Shown: positions 21,431 to 33,775 of the stretch, one piece after another
Position numbering within the stretch: the first letter of the stretch is position 1
Layout: every line of letters starts with the position of its first letter
DNA from: Sepiola atlantica
Lineage: Eukaryota; Mollusca; Cephalopoda; Sepiida; Sepiolidae
Assembly: GCA_963556195.1 (NCBI GenBank)
Contig: OY744531.1
Coordinates: forward strand, 54,281,200-54,345,199
Direction of reading: 5' to 3'
DNA length: 64,000 bases
Notes under the pieces: generated by a model
Databases searched by the model: none
What the model saw: the letters and a program-made list of their open reading frames with translations, nothing else
What the model was told of the DNA's origin: nothing
Program-made: the position numbers and the translations under genes

Positions 21431-22919
21431 TTGGTTTTTTACTAATAGGTCACCACTTAACAAGGCCCGGGGTCACTCGAGGATAAGGGTTAAAGAGATT
21501 GTCAGTCGGACGATGATCGCCACCACGAGAGAATTGGAAACAATGGGTGGATTGAGCTAAAGATTACTAAAAAGGAATTGGTCATTCAAGAGGACGGCTC
21601 AACCAGTATTTATTTACATTAGACTTGAAGACGACTATCGTTTGGGAAGCATGCTCATGGTATCCTGTTCTCACAGATGCATTTTTTTAGAAAATAAACT
21701 TTCTTCATGGAAGTTCCGTTTATTTATTTTTTGGTACACTGAGAGAGAGAAAGGAAAGTTCTTTGCTGTGGTTTTAGCTAGGCAAGTTCTTGCTGTGAAT
21801 GTTTTGCAGGGGAAGGCGGGGATTGGAACTCTGTCAAGCACCTACCATTAACATAATAAATAGTGTTAGATACAGGATTTTCTATATAAGGTTAGATTAT
21901 GAAGGGAGATAGAAAATTCCATTAGTAGTTTTAAGATTAGAATTGCGCTTACGTTTCATGATATGACGTCAGCGATAGAAAATCTGAAGTGAGACGTGGC
22001 GAAGAAGAGAGAAAAATCTTTCTCTCTGTCAAGTGAGCTGACTGGGATAAGACGTCTCTTTCGAAACTCTGTTTTCAGTCGCCCCAATCTATTCCTTGCG
22101 GGAGCGGGCGACGGGAAACATGCATAATGTGTAACTCTACAGTGCCGTAAAGGAAATAAACATCAAAGACTACGACGCCATTGAGCAAGTATGTTTTTGG
22201 CGATTTTGTGTTACCCTATTACAGAAATATAAGAAAAAAGAAAACGCAGAAACTGCTGCTGCTACATCACCACTACTGCCACCTTCACAACTGGATCTTT
22301 TTTTGCCAACGAAAAGGATTCTCCATCGAACGTTACAAATGGCTCATCAGTGACACGTAAGATTCCTTCTGTAAGTGCAATAATTTACAACGTGTCAACG
22401 AGAGGCCAACTATTTTCTGTCAACGAGACGACCATTGACCATCTGGTGAAGTCTAAAAACGTTACAAACGGCTTATTATTGCCACGTAACGTTATACACT
22501 CGTATACCTGTTTATGAACATCCTGTTTTTGTCCGTAACATTTGAAAATATTCCATTATTGTGTGTGAAAAAGAAAAAGATGAAAATAATTTTTTGTTTT
22601 TTTCTTTATTAATTTTAACTTTGGCTATTTTTAGTTAGTTATTTTATTTTACATTTGAGAGAATGTCAAATATCCGTTTTTTTCTGAAGTAATTAATCTT
22701 TTTAAAACGTTAATCGTAATGCGTTTTCCTTTATTCGCTGATTAGATTAAATTAAAATTATATTGTGCTTTGCCTGACCCCTTAAGTTTCTAATGAATTT
22801 AACAGACTGCCATGTTCTGAGGGGGCTGTTAAGATAATTTGAATGCGTTTTATATAGTGTACTTCTTGAGGAAAGTCGAATTCCCGTTGAGACATAAGCA
22901 ATAACTTTGTGTATAAATA
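21431..22919. other. No clear gene; possible LTR-like segment
   Basis: 21850-22170 has a TGTTAGATAC start, a TATATAAGG box and a late AAATAAACATC, reminiscent of an LTR, but I find no partner copy. An AACGTTACAAAnGGCTnAT segment recurs at about 22330 and 22458. No coding frame of note. Confidence 0.3.
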
Positions 22920-22929
22920 TTAGTTTTAC

Positions 22930-23300
22930 TAGCAAATAAAAGGAAGAGGTAATCCCCCGGGGTGATGGTATCATGACCACAGAACACATACTACACTACC
23001 ACCATAAAAAAACACGAAATATGCCACATCTAGGGGATGGTATCATGCTGAACGAACATACACTACACTGCCTCATGCCCAAGGAGGAGATAATGCCTGG
23101 AAAGATGATACCATAATGAACAAACATATACTACATTATCCTCATCCTGTCATGGTCTCATGACAACATAAGAGATACTACACTACCCCCCAAAGGAGAA
23201 GGTAATGCCTTGGTGGATTGTATCATGTGAACCAACATATACTACCCCCTCAGAGAAGGGGGTAATGCTTGGGAGGATTGCCTCCTGACAGCACTACTCC
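22930..23300. repeat. Degenerate tandem repeat, about 65-70 bp unit
   Basis: Repeated pattern of GGTAATGCCTnGG, GATGGTATCATG, an AACCAACATATACTACA-like block and a CCCCnC block. About five diverged copies. Confidence 0.6.
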
Positions 23301-23345
23301 CCTCAACACACACATTGAACTGAGCAGTAAAACACGGTACAATAG

Positions 23346-24056
23346 TTCAATAATAGAAGTAATAGTATAGTTTCGCCTTCAGACACAGATACTAAATCTC
23401 CATTAGTAATAGAAGTAATAGTATAGTTTCGCCTTCAGACAGACAGATACTAAATCTCCATTAGTAATAGAAGTGATAGAATAGTTTCGGCTTCAGACAG
23501 ACAGATACCAAATCTTTGTTAGTAATAGATGTACTAGTATAGTTTCGGCTTCAGACAGACAGATATCAAATCTCCATCAGTAATAGATGTAATAGTATAG
23601 TTTCGGCTTCAGACAGACAGATACCAAATCTTTGTCAGTAATAGATGTAATAGTATAGTTTCGGCTTCAGACAGACAGATACCAAATCTTTGTCAGTAAT
23701 AGATGTAATAGTATAGTTTCGGCTTCAGACAGACAGATACCAAATCTTTGTCAGTAATAGATGTAATAGTATAGTTTCGGCTTCAGACAGACAGATACCA
23801 AATCTTTGTCAGTAATAGATGTAATAGTATAGTTTCGGCTTCAGACAGACAGATACCAAATCTTTGTCAGTAATAGATGTAATAGTATAGTTTCGGCTTC
23901 AGACAGACAGATACCAAATCTTTGTTAGTAATAGATGTAATAGTATAGTTTCGGCTTCAGACAGACAGATACCAAATCTTTGTTAGTAATAGATGTAATA
24001 GTATAGTTTCGGCTTCAGACAGACATATACCAGATCTTTGTTAGTAATAGATGTAA
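23346..24056 (+). repeat. 58 bp minisatellite, about 12 copies
   Basis: Each unit holds TAATAGATGTAATAGTATAG, TTTCGGCTTCAGACAGACAG and ATACCAAATC; TTTCGG recurs every 58 bases (for example 23601 and 23659). The left copies are more diverged and the middle ones near identical. The array ends in a LINE fragment. A lone monomer-like piece occurs at about 32283. Confidence 0.9.
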
Positions 24057-24068
24057 GCTATACGATGT

Positions 24069-24400
24069 GCTTGTTTTACAAGTATTTCAATGGAATGCGC
24101 TCCCACGAACTTACTGCACTTGTACCCCCTCAATGTAAATACCCTCGACAAACCCGACTTGCAGCAAAAGTTCGCCCCTTCACTGTATAGGTCTCCAAAT
24201 GCCGGAAAACCGTCTACTCTAATAGCTTCTTTCCTCTGGCGGATTTCCGTTGGAATTCCCTCCCTGTTCCCAGTTTCCCCAACTGTACCAACATGCAGAA
24301 ATTTAAATGTAATGTGAACAAAAATCTTGCTGCCCCACTTAGGATGACCCCTATAAATCTGGTAGCCCCTTACGTATCAGTGACAGTGTACTTTATTTTG
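24069..24400 (+). pseudogene. CR1/jockey-like LINE fragment, RT C-terminus
   Basis: The plus frame reads CLFYKYFNGMRSHELTALVP, then FPNCTNMQKFKCNVNKNL, with at least one stop. This is the region after the RT of CR1/jockey-type elements (pattern: cLFYrYfnGxcsxEL...lPxxxFPxxxnxxxFKxxvnxxL). It joins the 58 bp minisatellite directly at its 5' side. Confidence 0.75.
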
Positions 24401-25147
24401 GGGTTAATACTAATCAATCATGAACAGACTTTTAACGTATTGAATATTGGTAATTATACGCGTCTTCATTTCTTAATGCTTTTATATTCTTATAGAACAA
24501 AATTACTGGCCGATCGAATTTGAAAATAATTAGTATAGTATTCCAGGTGTAGTTTTGTTCATAGAGATTGGTTAAACAATTCTATGAATCTTACTATGTT
24601 TATTTAATAGTGGTCTACTTATTATAGATCGCTCTATTTATTCAGTATACATTTTGATTTATACAAATATTTCTGGCTACACATGTGCATACATGTTTTG
24701 TCCAAAACGTAAAGTGGCTGAATCCTTGTCAAGCCAAAAATGAGTGCCAATTCGAAGAAAACAATATTTCCAGATAGGAGACATCATGTGACCAAAATTT
24801 AATCAACCACCCAAGAAATTAATTTATCTTCTCTCTTATAAGTCTTATTTGGGGGAATCATTAATTTTATGCTATTCGAACATGTTTATTACCTGGTACC
24901 CATGTATAAACTAATTTCATCGGCTGACTGACGTCTCTATTATTCCGCACGTTTAGGTTAAATAAATAGACTTTTTGATTATTTTTTGTATAGTCATTAT
25001 TATTCTTAGCTGATTATTGTGTAGATTTTTTTAACTGTGTGTAGTTTTTTCCTCTATATAAGTTAAACATGAAGTCTATCTTTCGGTTTACGAAAAACAT
25101 ACTGATAGAATTAGAATATTAAGAATAAAACTTATATAAAAATAGAA
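24401..25147. other. AT-rich, no gene seen
   Basis: No coding signal. AT-rich throughout. Confidence 0.5.
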
Positions 25148-25245
25148 TACGGCATAATCTCGTTAGATCACCGAAGTTAAGCAACGTTGAGTCTGGTCAG
25201 TACCAGATGGGTGACCATTTGGGAATACCGGGGGCTGTATGTTGG
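25148..25245 (+). rRNA. 5S rRNA-like sequence, 5' part deleted (pseudogene or 5S-derived SINE head)
   Basis: TCTCGTTAGATCACCGAAG, TTAAGCAACGTTGAG, GATGGGTGACC and GGGAATACCGGGGGCTGTA follow the order and spacing of animal 5S rRNA nucleotides of about 35-115, including the internal control region. The expected first 30 or so bases are compressed to TACGGCATAA, so this is not an intact gene. The ACCGAAGTTAAGCAACGT version of the box fits lophotrochozoan 5S. A nonamer array follows within 20 bases. It may be a retrocopied 5S pseudogene or the head of a 5S-derived SINE. Confidence 0.75.
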
Positions 25246-25262
25246 AGGACGTCGACATCTCA

Positions 25263-25412
25263 GTGCAAGAACTGCAAGAACTGCAAGAACTGCAAGATCT
25301 GCAAGAACTGCAAGAACTGCAAGAACTGCAAGAACTGTAAGAACTGCAAGAACTGCAAGAACTGCAAGATCTGCAAGAACTGCAAGAACTGCAAGATCTG
25401 CAAGAACTGCAA
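25263..25412 (+). repeat. (CTGCAAGAA)n nonamer array
   Basis: About 16 copies of a 9-base unit with an occasional CTGCAAGAT variant. Being a multiple of three it stays open in several frames, giving Cys-Lys-Asn or Arg-Thr-Ala repeats. I read it as non-coding. Confidence 0.9.
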
Positions 25413-26789
25413 AAACCCTCACGTCGTCATCTCCCCTAACCGGAATATACATGCGACTGGGGAACGCTTGTGAATTTGATCATTCCCATGAAACTTCCTC
25501 CGCCCAGTGTGAATGCCGTACCAGATACAGGGTGTAGGACAATGGAATACAAAGTTATTTCATTTGTGGAACGACTAATTCTCAAAAATGTTTTGCGTAT
25601 AAAAGTTGCAAAGTCTCAAGATAGTTTAGTTTGAAGCCACGATTCGTTATTTTGATGTGTGAGTAACGGTCGCATGTACATACAAGTAAGCATACATATA
25701 CACACACATGCGAATTCACGCATATGCACCGTGTATATAATTACACATAACTACGCAAACGTGTTTACAAAATATGTACTTATATGCAAAGTCGGAACTT
25801 TTCCTAGGGTTGCAAGGATACGTGCATGAATGTAATTGTCTTATTTCTATATTGGTATACGTTAAATATCGTGCTTGAGATGATTAAGTATATCTAGTTA
25901 TTAGACATCAGCTATTTGGGGAGTCGATACGATCTAACGAATACATGTAGGGGTAATGTTGTACTAACTTATTTATATTGGATTAGTATTTAATTTTTTA
26001 CGTGTATACATTATCCCATAATTGGCCAATGGCAAGAATCAATCATGAACAATACTTTAGTAATACCATTGATTTATAGTAAGTATTTGCTGGTGTTTAC
26101 TTTATGCTGTTTTTTATTATTTATTTAACTATAGCGTTCGACTCTACCTGTGTCTATTGATCATTTAATATGCGTGTTGATCTAGAGTAGTGTTTATATT
26201 ATCTAATATTTACTTATATGAGCTTTAATGTGAAAAACATTTCTAGCTATACTCTAATGTAAATCATCTATTATGTTTACAATTTATTGTAATATCAGAT
26301 CTCTTACTTAATAATTTACCTCTGTCGTTAATTCTTATTTTCTCTAATGTCTCATAAATAATAGGATGCGTTTAAAGATTTACACGTTTCTCTACTATTT
26401 TTAAAATTCTCACACTTTATTGATGGTGTTTTTTTTTTCTTTTCATGTAAACGTATTTGAACAGTAACAGATTATTTCTATATCTTTCATTGTTGAAGGA
26501 AGATTTGTGATTACATAATCTGCTTTTAAACCGTATGTAAAAGTTTCTTCTTGCGGGGTTTTCTTCTATTGATATTATTTTATGTATATTATAGCAGTTG
26601 AGAGGACTTATTTAACAATATGCAATTGTTTATTTTTACACTTACATTTGTTTTAATCTACTCTATTTTTTAATTCCTATTTATGCTATAGTTTATATAG
26701 TTACCATTATTTTCGTTACTTTTTAAAATGTTATTATTATATTTTTCAATTTCTTTCTAATCCATTGGTAACAGAATTGATCAAAGCAA
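25413..26789. other. AT-rich, no gene seen
   Basis: About 1.4 kb without a recognisable feature apart from short CA/TA-rich tracts near 25690. Confidence 0.5.
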
Positions 26790-26799
26790 GCATATAAGC

Positions 26800-27060
26800 A
26801 TTTGTCCCCACACAGAAATTCTATAGTAAGCCTCACTGTGCATCTGCTATTGCACATAGGCAACAAGCATTCCGATGATTCAACATAAATCAGCTACAAA
26901 TAAACAAAACTTTATAGCATCAAGAAACCATTTTAAGAATGTAATAGCCGCAGCAAAAAGTAGGTATACCGAGATGACCAGAAAACGCATTGAGTCGCAG
27001 CAATTAGGAAATCCCGACTTCTGGAAACTCCACTTTAAACTCCACAAATAACTCCCTTCA
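26800..27060 (+). pseudogene. CR1/jockey-like LINE fragment, endonuclease-RT linker
   Basis: The plus frame reads IASRNHFKNVIAAAKSRYTE and RKRIESQQLGNPDFWKL. This matches the linker between endonuclease and RT in CR1-type LINEs (pattern RNxxKxxIxxAKxxYxxxxxxxIxxxxxxxxxFW). Upstream frames contain stops. Confidence 0.65.
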
Positions 27061-27929
27061 AAATGTTCCACTACGGACAGAAACAACACTTAGTGATTGT
27101 TGCATAGTCTACTCTTCCTGGACCGCGGCAGTACGCGTTTCGTACACTCATCATTCTCAAAAGGGCCGTGGCTTTACTCATTTACCATACTCGTCATTTT
27201 TAAAACATCATAAATCACATAGTTCATATATTGTCTGCATACCTTTAGTTTTCTCCCTCGCCGTGTAGAGGGTCGTGTCGTGGTTGAATTCTTTCTTCTC
27301 TTCCGCACTGCCGTGGTTCCTCGCCGCTGCAACAAAACTCCATGATCGGGTCGGACTCTTAAGACAAACAATCCCTTTAACTTTCAACTTCAGTTTTTAT
27401 TTCAAGCGTTAGTTATCAAATCAAATGGGAAATATTCACTACGCCGAGAGAGAGGGAGAGAGAGTCATCACTACTTTATTGTAGTTAGTTAACAATTATT
27501 TTCTAATCACTCGTGGAGGAGGAAGAGATCTCTCGCTTGTATTTTCTTAGGGAAATATTTCCCTTATCTGTTGTAAATTACATTTTAACAATCACGTCTC
27601 ATCGGCTTGCCTCCAAACCCCAGACTGACGAAACTCGCTTCTCACGAAGAATGAGTGACGTCACGGATCTCTCTGTTTCCCACGCAAGGCCTGTGACGTT
27701 CAGAGCCTCTTGCAGGTGCACATTGACCCTTGATCCGGGGTCTCGTCACACGGTGGCCTTGTCACGTCTGTGATTTCCGCCTGTGAGAACAGGCCCTATT
27801 CTGCACTCAACTGCCGGTCCACCCCGCGTTAATTCGCGCAAGTCAAACCAACGATTTCCAACAGATACGTCCATTCCCATAGGGCCATTATCCAACAGTG
27901 ATGATGATCACTTTCCCATATAATAAAAA
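27061..27929. other. No gene seen
   Basis: GC content rises at 27240-27350 and 27590-27830, but no protein family is recognised. An AGAG purine tract lies at 27447-27465. Confidence 0.4.
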
Positions 27930-29030
27930 AATTGACACCTTCAAAGCATGTGAACCCTTCTATAAAATACACAAATGCTTTTCTGAGTAGGCTCCTGTCC
28001 TCTCTAAACGCTATAACAAATGCCTTGCCGAATCTTGCTTCCCTGATTTTCAAGGACTGTGGTGAAAGAACTGACCTTCAAAATTTTCGCCTCATAAGTT
28101 TGTTTCTGCTCTTCGCTAACATTTTTTAATCTTTAATCAATCTAGTAATAGTCTACAACTTTAAAAATGTCAAACCTTTTTCTGACCAACAGTATGGATT
28201 TAGGCAATCCCGTTTTACTGCGGATATTCTAACGGTCATTTCTGAACGCATATACCATAAACTGGACAAGGGTGGTGAAGCTAGGGTGGTAACGCTTGAT
28301 ATATCCAAAGCCTTTGACCAGATCTGATATGAAGTTCACCTTTCCTGAGAATTCAGCATTCAAACTCTTCGGCCTTACATTCACAGGTAACATTAATTGG
28401 GATAACTACATAGAAGATACTGCCAAATCTGCTGCAAATAAGGTGGTCTCCCTGTACCTGGCTAGAAAACGTCTCACACTTGCCAGGATACAATATCTCT
28501 ACAAAGCCACCATTCGCTCATGCATGGAGTATTATTGCCACATCTGGGTTGATGCACCAACAACTTCGACTTGATACAAAAAATATCTAACCTAATAGTT
28601 CCCTCATTATCTACTAAGCTCTAACCCATATCCTATCGCCGCAATGTTGAATCCCTGTGCTTGTTTTACAAGTACTTTAACGGAATGTGCTTCGATAAAC
28701 TTGTTGCACTTGCTCCCCCTCAACTTAAATACTCTCCACCAACCTGGCAAACAGAAACATACCCCCCTTCACTGTAGAGGTCTCCACATTCCGGAAAGTT
28801 TCTACTCTAATAGCTTCTTTCCTCGAACCGCTTGTATTTGGAATTTCCTCCCTGCTCCCTGTTTTCCCGACTGTACCAACATGCAGAAATTTAAATGTAG
28901 TATGAACAAAAATCTCGCTGCACAACTACTCATTTAGTATGCCTCTATAAAGCTGCCCTTTAATTCACAGTAAGGGGTATGTCTAAGTGTTGATGTGCCT
29001 TGTTTGGGTAAATAAAAGTTTTTTATCATA
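27930..29030 (+). pseudogene. Internally deleted CR1/jockey-like LINE
   Basis: Broken frames give SFPD/FKDCGERTDLQNFRLISL, then QQYGFRQSRFTADILTVISE and VVTLDISKAFDQI. The sequence then jumps to FKLFGLTFTGNINWDNYI, RIQYLYKATIRSCMEYYCHI and finally NMQKFKCSMNKNL. The RT stretch that would hold the YADD active site is absent between about 28325 and 28330, so the copy has a precise internal deletion. The 3' end has a TGCCTTGTTTGGGTAAATAA tail shared with the copy at 29205-29710. Confidence 0.8.
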
Positions 29031-29204
29031 ACAATTATAACTTAGCTTTAGAGGAGTTTTAATGAATATTTTATGTTTGGGGGAAGTGGAAGTTAACCAG
29101 GTTCAAAACCTTTTGCAGTAATTTTGTTTTTACCATTTGGTTAAATAGTGGCGTAAACCATATGATCTTTCGATTTCTTTCTTTTGTTCTTTTTGTATTT
29201 ATAG

Positions 29205-29244
29205 TGGAGTATTATTGCCACATATGGGCTGGTGCATCTACCAC

Positions 29245-29282
<38 letters not shown>

Positions 29283-29710
29283 CTATTAGACAGAGTTCAA
29301 AAAAGAGTCTGAAATCTTATAGGTCCCACACTGTCAACCAAGTTCCAACCCTTGGCACATCGCCACAATGTTACATCCCTGTGCTTGTTTTACAAGTACT
29401 TCAATGGAATGTGCTCTGACAAACTCGTGGCACTTGTGCCTCCTCGACGTAAATACCCCCGACGAACCCAACAAGCAGCAAAATCGCACCTCTTCCCAGA
29501 TGACGGAAACCTTTCTACTCTAATATTTTCTTCCCTCAGGCTGCTAGACTTTGGAATCCCACCCCTGTTAATTGCTTCCCTGGCTGTAGTTACATGCAGA
29601 AATTTAAATTTCCTATTTAGAGTGTCCCTGTACATATGGTGCCTAATAGTAGCCCCTTAAGTCCAAGTGATAATGTGCCTTGTTTGGGGTGAATAAGAAT
29701 TTTTAAAAAT
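29205..29710 (+). pseudogene. CR1/jockey-like LINE 3' fragment
   Basis: Begins with VEYYCHIWAGAST, is interrupted by a (CT)n tract at 29247-29283, then gives CLFYKYFNGMCSDKLVALVP and a degenerate FP..xxNxxF end. The 3' tail (TGCCTTGTTTGGGGTGAATAA) matches that of the copy at 27930-29030. Confidence 0.75.
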
Positions 29711-29989
29711 AAAAAATAAAAAAATAAAAAAGATGCACAAAATAAAAGAAAAAGGAAGAAATAGGAACAGATAATTAATGAGAGAATGAGTTTAATTCTG
29801 GCCTAAAAGTGATCCAAGCTAAAAACACCCTCCCACATGAACTGGTGATTATATTTTCAAAGCTCCAGGTGATTTTCGCACTTTTTCAGGAAGTTGAAAT
29901 TGCTGTTTCGGTCTGAAGAAGATGCTTAATGCAGTTGAAATAAATTATTACCTAAAAACTATGAGGGATTGTTTTGGTTTTTCCACATA
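29711..29989. other. AT-rich, no gene seen
   Basis: A (AAAAAT)n-like tract at 29700-29725 is probably the LINE tail. Nothing else is recognised. Confidence 0.5.
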
Positions 29990-30953
<964 letters not shown>

Positions 30954-31400
30954 TAGCCTCACAACGGTCGTCTATTTTTGATAGGCTGCCGCGTCAGAAA
31001 TGAACGCTACCCGTAAAACGATAGAGCCCCAGTCATATTTCTTGGGTGGTTAGACATTGATTTTCTTTGTTTCGGACCAAGATTATTTTTAGTTAAAAAA
31101 AAAAAGAAAGAACAAATTTCGACACCACCCCAATTTTTTCCCCTCCACCATAAATAGAAATATTTTAAGTCAAAAAAAAATTATTTTGCCCACCCCCAAT
31201 TTTTTTTTAACTTTTCCCCATACATAGAAATATTTTTAGTTATGAAAAGAAAAAAAATACTTTTTGACCCCCCCCCCCCAATTTTTTTTTACCCTCCCCA
31301 TACATAGTAATATTTTCAGTTAAAAAAAAAAAATTTTTTAATTGCCCCCCTAAAAAAAATAGTTAAAAAAAGAAAAGAAAATTAGGAGGCGCCTCGGTCA
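30954..31400 (-). mobile_element. Relic of the same Helitron-like family, opposite orientation
   Basis: On the minus strand the segment ends with AAAATAGACGACCGTT, a few bases, CTATTTTGT and CTAG at 30957-30954, preceded by a GCCTATCAAAAATAGACGAC block. These match the 3' ends of the units at 18349-21054. The body carries C-run, T-run and A-run blocks (31115-31375) as in those units. The far (5') end is not defined. Confidence 0.65.
31115..31375. repeat. Tandem A/C/T-run repeat, about 65-70 bp unit
   Basis: Three to four copies of CCCCATACATAGAAATATTT, A run, TTTTGACCCCCC, T run. Confidence 0.7.
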
Positions 31401-31469
31401 TATCAAAGAACTCATGTTTAAATATGCTATTGAAGGCGCCTACGTCATATCAAAGAACCAGTTTTGTTA

Positions 31470-31815
31470 TTCTTCCAAAATGGTTACCCATTTAGTAATG
31501 GCCGAGATATTTGTTGCTTAATTTCAATCTACAATAAAACACCTTATCTTATCAACGTAATGAAAATAAAGAATGATAATGTGAAAACTGAAAAAATCCT
31601 CTCACGATGATGTCACTTCCGGAAGGACCGGAAAGGTTGAGTCAGCAATTTATTTTTCCAAAATGGTCAACCATTTACTAATGGCTGGGATATGCCTTGT
31701 TTAACTTTAATGTACAGCAAAACACCTTATCCTTACAATGTAATGAAAATAAAGATTTATAATGTGAAAAACATCCTTTCAAAATGACGTCACTTTCGAA
31801 AGGATGACTTTGCAA
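31470..31815. repeat. 184 bp tandem duplication
   Basis: TTCCAAAATGG..ACCATTTA starts at 31472 and again at 31656. Both halves continue through AAAACACCTTAT, GTAATGAAAATAAAGA and TGACGTCACTT/TGATGTCACTT blocks. Confidence 0.75.
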
Positions 31816-32311
31816 TTTTAACAGTACTCGCCATTGAAAGTATGGTTTAGAAAACACGCTGGTTTATGAAGAAAATGCCTTTAATTAATTGTATCAATAA
31901 TTTTTATTAATATCACCTTATCGGGAAATATTGTAAATACATATGTAATTTTGATAATAGCAATTATAAGTGTATATTTGTAATTATGAATTTAATTGAA
32001 GTTTAAAAGGAATGAATTATGTAAATGACAGAACCGTCTAGTGTCTGAGCGACTTTTTGTAACAGTATATAAGGAAGTTGAAAAGTATTAGTTTAAGTAA
32101 GATTCTTGACACGTTTTCCGTTCTAATCGCAGTCTCGTCTTGAAATTTTGTTCTTCTTTGTTTATATGTTATCTAATGTTATCTAATCTAAATTAATTGA
32201 TTAATAGTTTCCTAATTCTAAAGGTATACAAATATTATGAACGCTGGCGGACTTAGTAAATAGTCATACTACTTTGATGGAGTTTCGGCTTCAGACAGAT
32301 ACATAAACTCC

Positions 32312-32313
<2 letters not shown>
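31816..32313. other. No gene; lone minisatellite-like monomer at the right end
   Basis: AT-rich. At 32270-32312 GATGGAGTTTCGGCTTCAGA and ATAAACTCCAT recall one monomer of the 23346-24056 array and can form a small stem (ATGGAGTTT/AAACTCCAT). Confidence 0.5.
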
Positions 32314-32397
<84 letters not shown>

Positions 32398-32676
32398 TTA
32401 ATACCTACATTATATTGCGATTTAATCGTTTCACAGTCAAAATGACAGACAATGAATCGGCTGATTTTTTCTGACGTTTTCCGAACTCTCAAATGAGTAA
32501 GTAAACCCAAATAAATTGTTTTGTGATAATTTCAAATTTATCTTAAATTATTTTAAAGGAAATACAGCTGGGAAATTAGTCCCAAACAATTTATTTGGTT
32601 TTACTTATTTATTGGTGAGGTCGAAAAAAGCAGCCGATTCATTGTCCGCCATTTTACTTGTGAAACGACTAAATCA

Positions 32677-32728
<52 letters not shown>
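32314..32728. repeat. Fold-back element between two (TA)n tracts
   Basis: A left arm (about 32414-32524) and a right arm (about 32583-32680) are inverted copies, for example GACAATGAATCGGCTG against CAGCCGATTCATTGTC. (TA)n tracts lie outside both arms (32314-32393 and 32682-32728). A third partial piece (CAAATGAGTAAGTAAAGC) follows at 32790. This suggests a MITE whose TA target sites expanded. Confidence 0.7.
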
Positions 32729-32730
<2 letters not shown>

Positions 32731-32849
32731 TTATCATTACTGTTACCGATAGAAATTGTTTTGAAGGTAATACCGTTGGGAAAGATCACAAATGAGTAAG
32801 TAAAGCAAAATAAATTGCTTTTGACTAATTTCCAAACAGTATATTTCCT

Positions 32850-32990
32850 TTAAAATAATGGTACAGTTTCGGGAAATACGACCAAAAATTCACAGGCGTG
32901 ACGTAAGTATGACGTATACAACAAATGCTACGAAAACGAACGGAACTAGACGAAAGAAGGTATGCCGTTCCGAATGTTCCCTCACACCCC
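32850..32990 (+). repeat. Left inverted repeat flanking the nested LTR element
   Basis: GTTTCGGGAAATACGACCAA, GACGTATACAAC, TACGAAAAC and ACTAGACGAAAGAAGGTA recur as reverse complement at 37155-37300. They are probably the two ends of one DNA element. Confidence 0.75.
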
Positions 32991-33376
32991 CTCACACCCC
33001 TTCGTAAAAAGTGTTTCTTTCTTCTTTTTTCATGGCAAGTTGAATTAGTTACCATACGACGGTAACACGAAGTTTGTCAGATTGAAAACGTTTTCACCTC
33101 ATGCCTGTACTATTTTCTTGATCTTGTGTTCTTGTAGAGACAACAATTTGGAGAAAAAAAAACTTTCGAAAATGGGTTTGAACAAATGTCCGACTTGTAC
33201 TTCTTCAGCTAAATCTCCTCATTCTACTTCTTTGCCTTTTTCTAATATTTCGTGAATATGCTGTAGCAGTTACCTCCTCCTTTCAAAACATAACTACACC
33301 GGTTTGCCGGTAGGTGGCGCTTTCTCACCGACAGGTGGCGCCGTAAAGCGACACCAGAGTTATCTGCCCTTCGGAC

Positions 33377-33383
33377 TATAAGA
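33377..33383 (+). promoter_or_regulatory. LTR TATA-like box
   Basis: TATAAGA within the 5' LTR, about 120 bases from its start, suits a U3 promoter with the U3/R boundary just downstream. Confidence 0.5.
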
Positions 33384-33769
33384 GCCGGTGCAAAACGGAA
33401 ATTCTCTCTCTTTTTCACCGACCAGCATCGGAGAACAACGCTGGCACCAGCGCTCCGTTTCACTCGCCTTTTGGCCTCGACAGGACGACGCTTACACTAG
33501 CGTTCCGTTTCACTCTTCTCTGGTCGGCAGAACGACGCTAATACACTAGCGCTTCGTCTCAGGCTTTTCTCTTCTCAATCGGCATAACAACTACCAACAC
33601 ACGTGGGCAAACAACGGTAAGAGTTCTCAACTCGTTTTCTTTGTGTACGGCTTTCCAAGACTTTCCTCACGCCGGATTCATTTCTTCTTATACCTTTTTC
33701 AAGAACTGTTTTTCCATCGACACACATGCATACATCACACACTTCATCATTCCACGTACACACACGTTC

Positions 33770-33775
33770 AATAAA
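33770..33775 (+). terminator. LTR polyadenylation signal
   Basis: AATAAA near the end of the LTR. The equivalent in the 3' LTR (about 36401) would end the element transcript. Confidence 0.5.

Noticed and set aside
21850..22170. Solo LTR
   Set aside because: TG start, TATA and AATAAA-like signals are suggestive, but no second copy, clear 3' end or target duplication was found.
23346..24056. Regular 58 bp repeats considered as a CRISPR-like array
   Set aside because: Whole units repeat without variable spacers, in a clearly eukaryotic context.
25148..25245. Functional 5S rRNA gene
   Set aside because: The first 30 or so bases are deleted and no T-run terminator follows; a nonamer array does.
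25187..25537. Frame with Arg-Thr-Ala or Cys-Lys-Asn repeats
   Set aside because: Encoded by the nonamer array overlapping a 5S-like sequence; openness follows from the 9-base period.
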